A stretch of DNA of 64,000 nt from Chromobotia macracanthus (taxonomy: Eukaryota; Chordata; Actinopteri; Cypriniformes; Botiidae): contig JAZGTH010000072.1 in assembly GCA_036877525.1 (NCBI GenBank), positions 2,294,001 through 2,358,000 of the forward strand, written 5' to 3'. The notes beneath the pieces are model-generated. The model was not told the origin of the DNA and searched no databases. It was given only the letters and a program-made list of their open reading frames with translations. Of this stretch, positions 32,223 to 46,081 are shown piece after piece (the first letter of the stretch is position 1; the number at the start of each line of letters is the position of its first letter). The translations under genes and the position numbers were made by a program.

Positions 32223-35200
32223 GTTTCACAAAGTAAGTTTTATGTGATTTTGGATGTTTTTCTTTTAATTATTACCTTCTCTTTAACAGTTTAACCACAC
32301 ACACACACCGATACCTCAGAAATCTGTATTGTAATAGTAATAACACTGTGATTTCAGACAGCAAAAACTTTTGCCATTACAATGCACCACATTTTATTTA
32401 AATGGATTTCGAAACTGTGAAATGTTGTTTTGATTGTTGTTATAGTGGAGGGTGCAAAGGACCAGCAGTCTTGTGAGGTCATCACTCTGGTTTTGCTGGG
32501 AATGAAGTGTGAGAATAAGTGTGTGATAGGCAACACCATCCTCCAGAATGACTACTTTAATACCGGACAGGAAATGTATGCAAGCAATGACACAAAAGTA
32601 AAGAACGGTGACAAAAAAGACGGTCAGTTGGTCTGCATTATCAACACTCCGGATAATTTCCACTGGCTGATCCCTGATCCAGAGGCTTACGGTAAAGAAC
32701 AGCTGACTCCTTCATATTCAGGTCCACGTTCGTTTCTCCTGGTACTGCAGGAGAACAATCTCTCACAGGAAGAAATGAAGATGTTCAAGCAACTGAAAGA
32801 GAGATATGGAGAGAAAATGGTGGAGAACACAATCGTTGTGCTGGTTAGCAGTACAGAGGAAAGTTCTGGAGAATCATATGACAGAGCTGATGAGAACCTC
32901 AAAAAAGTTCTGGATGAGTGTGGAAAGAGAATGTGTGTTCACAACAAGAATCAAGGCATGAAGAATACTGAGCTGGTCAAACATATAATGAACATGCGGG
33001 ATAAAACACAGAAGCAGGTTCATAAAGCAAACAACTGGGCATCTGGTGAAGAGCAGTAAGACATATGACACACACACCACTGTGATGTGAAATCTGAGTG
33101 ACAAATTTGTATGTAATAAGCAAGACTTCAGACCTCAAATCTTTTTTTCGTAAAACTGTAGCTAAACCTGTAATTTCATTTTACTTCTGTAGCTTGTATG
33201 AGGAGGTTGATGACATTGGACTGAAGAACCAGAAACTTACACGCAAAGGTATATCTTACAAATTTTACCCCATCCTGTAAAAGAATGTAACAAACAACTT
33301 GTTGATTATTTTTACCTGCCGATTAAATCAGCCTACAATTGACCTCAACACTTTTCTTGTTATATAACATTTAAGGTTTAGCTTACCACAAGTAATTCAA
33401 CAAATGTAATGCTTTGGCTGGTTATTTTAGGTTAATATGTTATAATTGAAGAAAATGTAAAATGTAAAAACACAAGGGTTGCTGGTTTGAAAGAACAAGT
33501 CAGAACACAGAGAAATGTTACTGCACTAAATATACTAAATTATTGCGGATGAGAAATGCTAGTTATAATTATAAATATCTTAGAAGCTTATATAATACAG
33601 GTTTTGTTGTTTTGTAGGTTTTATGTTATAAAACACTTTGTTCTTTTTTAATTTATCACAGGAGAAAATGAGCAGTCATCTACAGACGACTACATCACAG
33701 TGGTGTTACTGGGGAAGGACAACACTGACAAATGTCTGATAGGAAACACCATTCTTGGCAACAAGCAATTTCAGCCAGAAAATGTCACTTTTGTGAGATA
33801 AAAATGGGAAAAGTAGAAGGTCAGAGTGTCTGTATAATCAAAACTCCAGACCTTTTCCAGTCAGAAGCAGACAGTATGGAGGTGATGAAGCCATCATTCC
33901 AGGAATCTCGTGTATTCCTCTTGGTACTGCAGGGAAAGATGGTGTCTCAAGAAGAGATGGGCATGTTTACCCAAATAAAGGACATGTTTGGAAAGCAAAT
34001 GATGGAAAACACAATTGTGTTGGTTGAAAGTGAAAAAAAAAACACTCCTCACATTCAATAGACAGACCAAAGGTTACCTTCAATGATAACCTCCATAAAC
34101 AGCTTCTAGATAAGTGTGGAAACAGAGTCTGTCAGAGTTACTCTTGTTACAACAAAGACATAAACAATAATGAACTGGTCAATAAACTAATAGTATACAC
34201 AAAGGAAATCATGCTGAAAAACCAAGCTTTTAAATCAGAATCTGGCACAGAAAGGTGAGATATATAGTTATAAGCAGGAATCAAGTTAACATATATATAT
34301 ATATGGGTACACCAGTCTTGATCACTCTTTTGTTTGCTGTAGGACATTTGGCATTTTTTCACACGCAACGATTCCTGTGGAGCCAATGCCAACACCAAAC
34401 ACATCTGGTAACGTTTTTTCTTAACAATTGTTTTTTTAGTCACAAAATTAATCATGACTACATATTCTAATTATAAAAAGATCTGGCAGCATTGTAATTA
34501 TTGACCCAGAAGTGCCAGAGAAAATCCATGAGGGGTCTTGGGGTGAAGAAAATTAAGACTCACTGTTGTAATTAATGTTACACATGATCAGTTAATCAGG
34601 AGCATCAGCCTGCAGCCATGACTGTCAGAGAAACCACCTGCATCACCATTGTGCTGCTGGGACAGACAGGAAGTGGGAAGAGCGCTACAGGAAACACCAT
34701 CCTCGGAAAGCAACGTTTTGAATCTCATGCCAGTTCTGTGCCAGTAACCAAAGTGTGCCAGACAGAAGAAGAAACCATTAGTGGAATAAAGATCAGGGTT
34801 ATAGACACCCCAGATTTCTTTAATGAAGATCTTAAGAACCAAGCAGAGCAGATTCAAACGTGCAAAGAGCTCATTCAGCACAAGCCTGTTGTGTATTTAC
34901 TCGTGATGGAGCTCGGCCGTTTCACAGATGGAGAGAGAGAGGTTCTGCCACACCTGAAGAAAGAGTTTGGTGAGGATGTGACTACAAACATGGTGATTCT
35001 TTTCACTGGTAAAGAGAAACTGCAGAATAAAACTTTAAATGATTATATCAATGAAACAGATCAAGAACTTCGGCAGCTGATTCAAACCTGCAACTCAAGG
35101 TGTCATGCATTTAACAACAACAAGAAAAGCAGTAAACAGGTGAAGAAACTTTTAGAGATCATTTGGAAAATGCAGACAGACAGGAACAATCCTGTGGTGA

Positions 35201-35274
35201 AATCTGGCCATCATAACAAGAGACAAAACAACTCACACAAGTTAAAGGAGAGCAAAAACTGCAGAATCTTGTAA
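32223..35274 (+). pseudogene. GIMAP gene E, broken three-domain copy of gene C
   Basis: All six exon positions of gene C are present with good splice sites: 32223-32232, 32446-33055, 33193-33248, 33662-34254, 34343-34407 and 34616-35274. Three lesions are visible. The exon-1 ATG is GTT. A run of four T at 33789-33792 (two in gene C) shifts the frame in domain 2 and gives a stop at 33799. A run of ten A at 34033-34042 is also out of frame relative to the open frame that resumes after it. Domain 1 (GMKCENKCVIGN, 203 codons) and domain 3 (GQTGSGKSATGN, with its own Met at 34618) are open; domain 3 is nearly identical to that of gene C except the tail. Both frameshifts are in homopolymers, so sequencing error is possible for those, but not for the lost ATG. 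Confidence 0.75.
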
Positions 35275-36246
35275 ATAAAAAACACGTGCGTGTATCTGTT
35301 TCAAGCAAGTCTAACTACTGAATATAAAGCTGATATTATATTAAGCTGAACATGTAAAATGCTTAAATGAAATAATGTGTTAATAAAAAACTACAACACA
35401 AATATATCAATCTGTGCTTTCATTTATCATGTGCCTGTGAAGTCAATACATTCGGCTGACATATTTCCATCTGTTTTAGTTATATAAACATAACTCTTAT
35501 CTATCTGAATGGGGGAAGATCTTTATCTCTAAAATAAAAACATATTTCCTACCAACAATTAAATCTGACGTCAGCTGTAGCTTAACTTTCTAACCCTGCG
35601 CCAGGATTTTCAGAACCATGATGCTACTGCGCATGCGGGCTTTACAGAGGGCACCGCCCCCATAATGACGTAACCACAATTCGCTATTCACGATTGGCTA
35701 TTCCAACTGGGGGGCGGGATCTCTTGCGCTGGAGCATGCCCCACCCACCCCACCTTGAAATATAAGGCAATGCATTAAATTCACCGATTTTGGTTTCTTG
35801 TCGACGCTAATGGGCGGATTTGTTGGTATTAATACTAAATTTAATTTAATAATTTAAAATTAAGAATCATTTTAACTCGCACTACCTGACCATGTAAAGT
35901 CTGAACCACTAAGCCCCACCCATTTCTGATCTCATTATTACAGACACTTACTCTCAATGGTAGAGAAGACCTCATTTCCTCCATTACACATTTTGAGAAT
36001 AATCATAGCCTGAATTATGTTGCTCGATATTAAAATAATTTTAAATTTCTTAAGACAAACTTTAAATATACAGCTCACACTCCGTAGTTTGGCTATGTGG
36101 CACCATCCAGTGGTTAAAACATGGAATATAAAATTTTCCAAAGGATGAAAGCATTAAATATTAATTTGCTATGCTGTTTTCTCAGATTGAGGAACTCTTA
36201 AAAACAATTTAAGCACCTTACATTCAAGACACAATCCTTACAAAGA
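35275..36246. other. intergenic with orphan promoter-like island
   Basis: Poly(A)-type AATAAA at ~35382 after the GIMAP copy. A GC-rich promoter-like block at 35566-35770 is described separately. No gene is recognised between the GIMAP cluster and pcna. Confidence 0.55.
35566..35770. promoter_or_regulatory. orphan promoter-like island (CRE, NRF1-like, CCAAT, GC box)
   Basis: TGACGTCA at 35566-35573, TGCGCATGCG at 35628-35637, TGACGTAA at 35666-35673, ATTGG (reverse CCAAT) at 35693-35697 and GGGGCGGG at 35711-35718. Locally GC-rich in an AT-rich setting. No coding exon is recognised on either side within ~800 bp. Confidence 0.5.
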
Positions 36247-36609
36247 TTTATTGAATGTGGATGAACAGTTTCCAATTAAGATATTTACAGACAATTATCT
36301 ACACACTTGAATGAGCAGTTACATGGAGGCGAGGGGGGAGGAGGACAGAATGAAATAAACAAGACCAAATTATTGTTACGTCTGTACATGCTTCTACGAG
36401 CACTCCAGATTCACCCCACAAGGCCTGGTAAAGCTGAGGAGCAAACTACCATAAGTGCACCATGTTATCTGCCAATTGTGTGACATGGTCACAGAAATCC
36501 ATTGAAGTGGATTCACAGCAGACACTGAAGAGTAAAATGCTTTTCCCAAAACGTCTATCCAAATCATTTCTGGTATGCAGAACAAAACCCTGATGGGTGT
36601 CTATCTGAC
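36247..36609 (-). other. pcna 3' UTR and poly(A) signal
   Basis: From the stop codon (36610-36612) to AATAAA on the minus strand (36247-36252). No other signal lies nearer. Confidence 0.6.
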
Positions 36610-38437
<1,828 letters not shown>

Positions 38438-38760
38438 CGTGCGTCTAAGTGGGACGAGAAAGCTTTCAAATGACGACGCAAGCGCGGCCTAGTTTCACGC
38501 TTTTCACTCGCCTGCGGTAAATGTTAGTTCAGCGAAAGATGTTTGGATCCACTCACAGAAAGTCCCTGATAAGAAACACGGATGTGCGAAACGTCCCGGC
38601 TGCGGGCTCGAAACGTAACTGCGCGCTTTTTCACGGGTACTTCCATAAGCTGACCCGCTTCTCATTACGTCATTTCCGCTTTGGGTCCTCCCGCGGAACG
38701 AAGAGCCGCAGCCATTGGTCGTAAGAGGACGCGGCGCGTTGGATGAGCGTCGCGTTAAGC
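38438..38760 (-). promoter_or_regulatory. pcna promoter region
   Basis: GC-rich block immediately upstream of the pcna ATG with a reverse CCAAT (ATTGG at 38714-38718), a CRE-like tacgtcat near 38665-38672 and several CG-rich stretches; no TATA box. A short plus-strand ORF from 38743 begins in an inverted CG repeat and is taken as chance. Confidence 0.6.
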
Positions 38761-40980
38761 GCGACGTTTCTTAAATCTGGCCCAAACTCATTTGAACCTG
38801 CTTTATCGACAATGCTTAAAGGTCGAATTAAATGGTACGACAAGGAGCTGAAAGAAAGTTTGTTAATGCTGATTTTAAAGACATTTATACAAAGTAAACA
38901 TGCACGCATTAATACACATAATAAAGTGTGAAACTACAGATGTTGGTCAAAAGATGGCGCCATTTCCATAACGCAGTGCTTATGTTTAAAGTTTGCATGT
39001 GTAATCGTATGAAAATGCATTTGTGATATATACATGACTATTATTCATGTTAAGTTTTTAATAAAGTGTGTTTTTAGGTAGCTGACAAATAATATAATTT
39101 TGTTTGCAATTTTCTTAAACATTTCAGCAGTTCGACAAGTATGTTTTATACAGAAATATTAAACGTACCATCCAACAGTATGAAGTAATGCAAGTGTATT
39201 CATTATTCAAAACGAGAAATATGTTGTTTGTAATGAGTTTTACTTGGAGTATAAACTCATTACTGTAGACCATTACTGTCACTGAATAATTTGACATGCT
39301 AACAAGCCTTTTACTTCTCATTTTACATTTTAAATAAGAAAATAATACAGTAAGAACAAACAAGAATAAAAACAACAAGAAACTTAATGAGCATTTTCAT
39401 TAAAAAAAAAACATATTATCAGCATAATAAAATGACTTTTTCAATCAACTTTTCTTTTTTGTGTTTTTCTAAAAATGTATAAAACTTTCCAGGTTTCTTT
39501 ATTTTTAAAAGTGGTTTCAGGTTTGTGGATCACGTTACTGTACAAGCATTCCTTCATGGCAGGTGGTAACAGATACAGGCTGCATTAAAATAATAAAGCA
39601 CGTATTGAGTGAAGCACAGACATTGATGTCTGGAATGGGATCAGACTCATGAACTGAAACTGTGTGCGTGTGAGGGGTGGGGCTACATGCTACTGATTGA
39701 CAGCTTTTGCACCAATCAGAGGTCCTCCTACAAGACCGCAGAATGGTTCACTCACTCTGTCCTCATGCAGTTAATGCAAACTGCGGCAATGGAGGCGGAT
39801 TCATCCACCGCAGGACTCACTAGCTGAATACCAATGCGGCTCTTCAAATTCCCACGTTGGCCCCACATCTTCTGTTACACCCATCTGAAATGGGGTGGAA
39901 TTTCCCAATGCTAGTAAACAACCGTGAAAGAGTCTCACATTTAAAAGCCCCTATCGTGACTGCCAAGTTTCCTGTGAGGAGTTCAATACCACCACTGCAG
40001 ACTTGACCTAAAACCTCATTTGGAGGAGTTTTCCTTAAGACTCTCGTGTTTTCCGAGAGAGATGCTCCACAACTATCTGTGTTTGTTCAAACACGTGTTT
40101 GGTTGATTCTTCTCTTAAATTACACAGGTTCTCTGTCTTTATTTCTGGGATTTTAGAAGAGGGACTGGATATTTGAAACAGAAGTATAACAATACTGTAG
40201 GAACAGGAAGGAAGCGTAGGCTGAGCAATCCTGGAAGAGAGACAAACTCTTTCTTTTCTGCTTGCAATCCCTTGAGATAACTCCAGCACTGCTGCAGGCA
40301 TGTGCAGGCCGTGACAACAGCTTTCAACTGGATAAACATCTGCCTCAGCAGCATTCCTCAGGCATCAAAACATTAACTAGTTTAAACTAGTACTAGATTA
40401 CATGAGAATTAGGTTATCGTTTTACATTCCCATGAAACTGAAGTTTCAAGGTTAATTGTTAATTTTAGTACTTGAGTACTTACAAAGCTGTAGAACAGTA
40501 GATAAAATATTGTTTAATATTTGTAAAGAGCTAATGCATTCAAAAGTAATATATTATATAAGATATATTTATATATTATTGTAATATGCGTTTATATTAA
40601 AACAATGTTGTTGAGTGAAAGTTGTTAGATATTTCCAAAACGTCCTTGTTCTACTGTTTACTCTTTATTAAAACTTTGGTAAATATAATAATGCACCAGA
40701 AAATTTGCTTTTCTATTCAGAAATCTTGTTTAACATTAATACAATTCTATTCTTTATATAAGGTTTTTTTTGGTTAAAGTAGGGCACATCTGGTTTTACT
40801 TTTTTGTGGTAACATATTCACGAAAACATGTCACACAACATTTTTGTGTACAGTAAAGTTTGTACTCTCTGGCACATGAAGAAAATCAAGGGGTTCAATA
40901 TATATAGAACAGGCTGCATGAAAAAAAATCATCTCAAGTTTCTTGCTTTCTGGCAGTAGACCTGACGTCAACTTGAACTA
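38761..40980. other. intergenic between pcna and TRIM gene
   Basis: AT-rich; a CCAAT box and CACCC-like block near 39670-39730 could mark an upstream promoter or 5' exon of the TRIM gene. The two overlapping minus ORFs at 40035-40354 have no family features. Confidence 0.5.
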
Positions 40981-41222
40981 AAGCAGGGGGCCGTGCAACT
41001 CCAGCCAACTTTCTCCAGGATAAAGGCAGAGACAAGAGCCGCCCCCTCAGCTCCCCTCATTCCTTCCCAGAGTCAACAAGAAAGAGCCAAAGAACTCAGA
41101 GAGTATGAGGAGCAAAGGGGTGAGAAGAACAGTATAGAAGATCAGAGAAAAGGAGAACCACACGAGAACATTAAAGAACAAGAAGTGCATCTGTGTGCAA
41201 GGAGAGCACTGCACTAAACTGA

Positions 41223-44132
41223 ATGTCCAACAGTCTTCCCACACTGGACAAAATGGACAAGCAAAAACCAAAAGCTGAGATCAGTCCTCGGGTGTCCAAG
41301 GGCTCTGCACATCGCCTTAGCAGGGACCTCACCTGTTCCATCTGCCTGGATCTGTTTAAATGCCCCGTTTCCTTGCCCTGTGACCATACGTTCTGCGAGG
41401 CTTGCATTACCAGTTACTGGAGTGGCCCTCGGAGCAAAGGGCAGGGCGGGTCTGGTTCCTGTCCCCAATGCCGGAAGGTCTTTCCCGGTCAGAGCTACCG
41501 TCCCAACCGTATCGTGGCCAACATCGTGGAGAGCTACTGCCAGGGAATAGAGGAGAGCGGAGGTCGGTTGACCGGTGGAGGACTGTTGGGTGAGACGGTG
41601 CCTCCTAACCCGCTGTGTGACAGACACAGAGAAGAGCTGAAGCTGTTTTGTGAGGAAGATCAGGAACTGGTGTGTCTGGTGTGCGGGATCTCTCAGGACC
41701 ACAGATCTCACACGCTGGTGTGCGTGCAAGATGCACAACAAAAATATCGGGTAAGATTAAATTACATGCAATAAGATTGCAACAGAACTTGCTCCAGGCC
41801 AGCAGCTGAAACTGTTTTCCTTTTGAGGGAAAAGTTCACTGTTGTTGTGTTGAACAGGCTTCTCTCATTACATCTGCAAGTGCCCTTCAAGCAGAGCTCA
41901 ACACCGCTCTGGAGTGTGAAAGAGAAACTGAAAAAGAGGTGAAGAAACTGAAGGTAAGAAGATACAAATCATCATAATATGAACCTGCTTCATGTTTCCT
42001 TCATTCACACATTTCAAGTCTTACACAATGCAATGCAGTTTTATCACATTTTTTACATGACATTTTTTACGTTGAAATCACGTAAAAATTATTTTCTCTA
42101 TGCAGTAGGTATTAAGTAAATCTGACAGCCACGTGCAACATGGCTGTAAATGTTTTAAACCCCCCAGTAAATGTTTTATTTAAGAAATAGACACAGATCT
42201 TTAAAATTAACATAAAAATCAAAACAGACTTTATACTTTTTGTCAAATCATTTTCCTTAAATGATGCATGAATCATCAGTGCACATTATTCCAAAGAAAG
42301 AAAATCTTCTAAAAAAGTATCTAAAAAAATGTGTGTATCTATAGTAACTATAGTAATCTATAGTTACAATATAGTAACTTGTTCAGTTGACAGACAAATG
42401 GCTATTTACATGTTTTAGCACATATGCCTTCAAGTCTTTTCATGCTCCAATAAAATTCCCGCTATAAACTTTCAACACTTAATATTTAACTTTTAATAAA
42501 TATCAAACATTTCTCTCATTGAGCATCCTGTTACACTCTGAAATGCCTCTCATTACTGAAATAAAAATGGTTTACAAGTGCTGTGCAATCTTAACCTCTA
42601 AATCACACCACCTTCATGTACTGTACACACACTGTACATGTTCTGCAGGACCACACAGCAGATCTGAAGCAGAGGATTGAGGTGCAGTTCAGCGAACTCC
42701 ATCAGGTCCTGTATCAGGAGGAGAAACTCCTGCAGGTGAAGCTGAAGACGGAGGAACGCAGAGAGCTGATCAGACTGGACGAGCACAAGGCCCTGCTCAG
42801 CGTGGAGATCTCCCGCCTGCACAGAGCCATAAACGACATCGAGGAGAAACTCAGAGAACAAGACCCCTACACACTACTCAGGGTGAGAGTCCAGCCACAC
42901 ACACACAGTCCAGCATGTTGTATGTTTGCTCTGCGTGGGATTAAATATAGGGATTTCTATAGGCTTAAAGGTCTTAATTCTTTCAATACAGAGTTTATTG
43001 TATTGTTAACTCTGTGAGAGATCATATGGGTCAACACAGGGTGGGATATAATGACCTCATGCAACAGGAAGATAACGCCATTAGTGTAGCACAAGGGGAT
43101 TTTCCAGAGTCGGGGATAAAGGAGGGAGGTGTAGCTTAGTTTCAACCACTGATCTCATCCGGAAAACTTCTCCAACTGAGCCAACTTCATTCTCTCTCTT
43201 TTTAATGTTTTTGCAGAGTATAAAGGGCCTGCTGCAAAGGTGAGAGATTTCCATGGAGCGGTTTCATGTAATATTTGAATTTCCTCACGAGTAGGCGCTT
43301 GAATGTTTATGTGTCTGGACTTTGTGTTGTTTCAAGCAGACAACCACCGAAGTTCGAGAAGCCCACGCTGACACCACCCAGCCTGTGTGAGGGCCGGTTT
43401 GCCGGGCCCTTGCAATACAGAGTCTGGAAGTCTTTAAAGGGAAGCATCTATCCAGGTTGGATAATATCATCCTCCCAAAACACAGCTCTAATATTTTATC
43501 AACAACACATCAAGCATGCAAAACAAACACATTTTGTATTAAAACATAAAATAGACCATTCATAACGCATTTATGGTTTCTTTTCAGTGCCTTCAGCCAT
43601 AACATTTAACTCCAAAACAGCCAACCCCTGGCTCAGCCTCTCATCCTCTCTCACCTGTGTGCGCTATCAGACCTTCAACAGCGCCGTGCAGGACAACCCG
43701 CAGCGCTTCAATGCTGCCCTGTCGCTGCTGGGCAGTCAGGGCTTCACGAAAGGTCGCCATTATTGGGAAGTGGAGGTGTACAGCAGCACCGTGTGGACGG
43801 TGGGAGTCGCCCGGGAATCAGTTTCGAGAAAAGGTGTCATCAACACCATGCCCATCAACGGCTTCTGGACGCTGTCGCTGTCGTACGGAGTTCAATACAT
43901 GGCGGGCACATCTCCTCCCACCGTGCTGGCCCTGGAGGAGCCGCTGGCAAGGATCGGCGTGTATCTGGACTTCAAGAGAGGTCTGGTGTCCTTCTATAAC
44001 GCCGAAAGCATGACCCACCTTTACACGTTTAAAGACGCCTTCACTGAGACCCTGTACCCGTATTTTAATCTGGGATTCCTGGACAAAGTGCATGAAAATG
44101 AGCCACTTAAAGTGTTCCTACCTAAAATCTGA
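41223..44132 (+). CDS. TRIM E3 ubiquitin ligase (RING, B-box 2, coiled coil, PRY/SPRY)
   Basis: Probable cytosolic RING E3 ubiquitin ligase of the class IV TRIM group, often linked to antiviral or inflammatory signalling. Exons 41223-41750, 41858-41953, 42649-42882, 43217-43239, 43340-43455 and 43588-44132 join in phase to give 513 residues. The RING has Cys38, Cys41, Cys53, His55, Cys58, Cys61, Cys80 and Cys83. The B-box 2 has Cys132, His135, Cys143, Asp146, Cys151, Cys154, His160 and His163. Exons 2 and 3 (177-286) form the coiled coil. PRY/SPRY starts near 334 and includes ITFNSKTANPWL and YWEVEV. Middle exon sizes of 96, 234 and 23 nt are typical of the family. The start is the first ATG of the open frame, after an A/G-rich leader from ~40990; a second Met lies at residue 11. 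The orthologue is not identified. Poly(A)-like AATAAA at 44461. Confidence 0.93.
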
Positions 44133-45182
44133 TATTATCTTTTAATATTCGTATTGTGTATTAACCTTATACTCTAGGCTGGACCTAGCTAGACATAGAC
44201 ATATGTTTAGTTGATATATGTGTTTTTTTGGCATTGTTTATGACTATGCTATTTTGTTGGAGTTTGAGGCCCATGGAATATGAAACATGAAATGGTTGGA
44301 AACCATGGCTCATTACCAAGTTCTCACTTAAAGCTACTGTAAGCATTTTTTTACAATACCTCTTGTCTGTTTGGCCTTTAAAAGCCTGTGTAAAAACAGA
44401 AGAAAAATCATTTTGCAAAATTGCGTACAGCAGCTTTAAATTAGGCTACTTCACATAAGGAATAAATATGTTATGCAGGTGTCAGTAAAACACCAGAAGA
44501 CGTATTACAGAATGGACCACTCATATCCTACATTACACACCGTTTTATTTAATTTTATACCAAATATGTAGAATAAAAACGACCAAAATGAGTTAAGCAT
44601 CATTATTCAAGTTTCTTCCGTCTAATAAGCAGTTAAAAAATCCGCTTTATGAATTTAAGATAGCTGTAGTTACCACCACTGGCCACAAGGAGGCGCAGGT
44701 GCGCTCCTGATGAGTTCCACAGCCCCACAAGGAAAGATGGAAGCGCATTTATTCTTCAGAAAAGAAACGCAATTTAGTTTTCTAGGAATGGCATCATAAA
44801 TAAGAAGAATTAGATCTAAATTAAAAGAAGGTTTTCTTTGTCACACAAGCTTATTTAGACTTCAAGGAAATTGTGACTGATGACTAACAAGTGGTCGAGT
44901 CAAGCAGGAAATTACCATCACAATGAAGGACTCTGATCTTATTGTATTTTCTCCTGTGGGAAACGCAGATCAAACCTTAATATACTGAAAAGTATATTGT
45001 AATATAATGAGTTACAGTGTGCCATTGAGATTCAAGTGCATAAATGAAACCACGTCTGCAGAGGATGGAAATAGAAATCCTAAGAGTAGCTGAAATTAAT
45101 TTATAAATGGAATAATTTCGGCTTGAATGTCAAATCAATATTAAAGGCGTGCTGTAAATACACGACACACGTCGTATGTCCC

Positions 45183-45215
<33 letters not shown>

Positions 45216-45438
45216 TGGGACATACATTTTAAGTGCCACACATTTTAAGATACATTTCATATATATATATATATATACACACAATACATTTCCTCCCATC
45301 CTGTGGCTCACATAAACTACTTAAAGACAGTTTTAAAAGACCATGTGTCATGATTTCTTTCTAAGTCAAATATGATCTTAGATATTAGACTATTATAGAC
45401 CGTGTAAAAAGAGCAAAATCATTACATCACAAACAACG
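44133..45438. other. region between convergent TRIM and bmp1 genes
   Basis: 3' flank of the TRIM gene and then AT-rich sequence with two (AT)n tracts (45183-45205 and 45259-45278). No coding signal. Confidence 0.55.
45183..45283. repeat. paired (AT)n/(AC)n microsatellites
   Basis: Two AT tracts, each ending in a short AC part, 53 bp apart. Confidence 0.85.
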
Positions 45439-46081
45439 TTTATTAGTTAACATGTTTGTCTTTATCACTTCATACGGGCAATGTCTAGTCATAATTTAAA
45501 TCAGAGCACTGAATAATCATGTACAACCCTTTTGAATGAAACAGTGCTACAATAGTTTTTTTTACAAAATATATAATTACTGTCATCATCACCGAATGAT
45601 ATTGTATACAATACCAAACTCAGATACCACAACTTAGATTTGTGGCAATCAAGAATTGTGATTTTAAAATTAATATTAAAATAAAAGAGTTATCATTTTA
45701 TACGCTGGCTTAAGGGGAATAAAAGCAGATATCCAAAGACATTTTTAATGCAAATCATGCCTCTTTCCTCAAGTTGCAGTCAACAAGGCACTCCACCAAG
45801 AATTTAACCAGTCTAATATTCCTTTATCAAGAGTTTAAAAAGTTTTCAATGGATCTTTTGGAGAATGGGGAAGTATGTTGCCATATCTCTACACCCATCT
45901 TGTCCTCCCTGCTTTCTATAGCTAAAAGGCTATATAAGGGTTTGGCACCACTAAAATTTCCTCTTTGCAGTTTGGAGGGAACAGAAAAAGGGCCCCAGAT
46001 GGCATCACTAACATAAGTGCACTGGAAGTATTGGAGTCCCTCGGTTGCCATGTCCTTTGAAACTCCTCTGTTGTGAAGAAC
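45439..46081 (-). other. bmp1 3' UTR and poly(A) signal
   Basis: From the stop codon at 46082-46084 to AATAAA on the minus strand at 45439-45444. An 80-codon plus-strand ORF inside it is chance. Confidence 0.5.

Noticed and set aside
41214..41741. 175-codon minus-strand ORF
   Set aside because: Antisense shadow of the first TRIM exon; the plus strand has complete RING and B-box residues.
43657..44093. several ORFs on both strands over the SPRY exon
   Set aside because: Shadow frames of the GC-rich SPRY exon of the TRIM gene.
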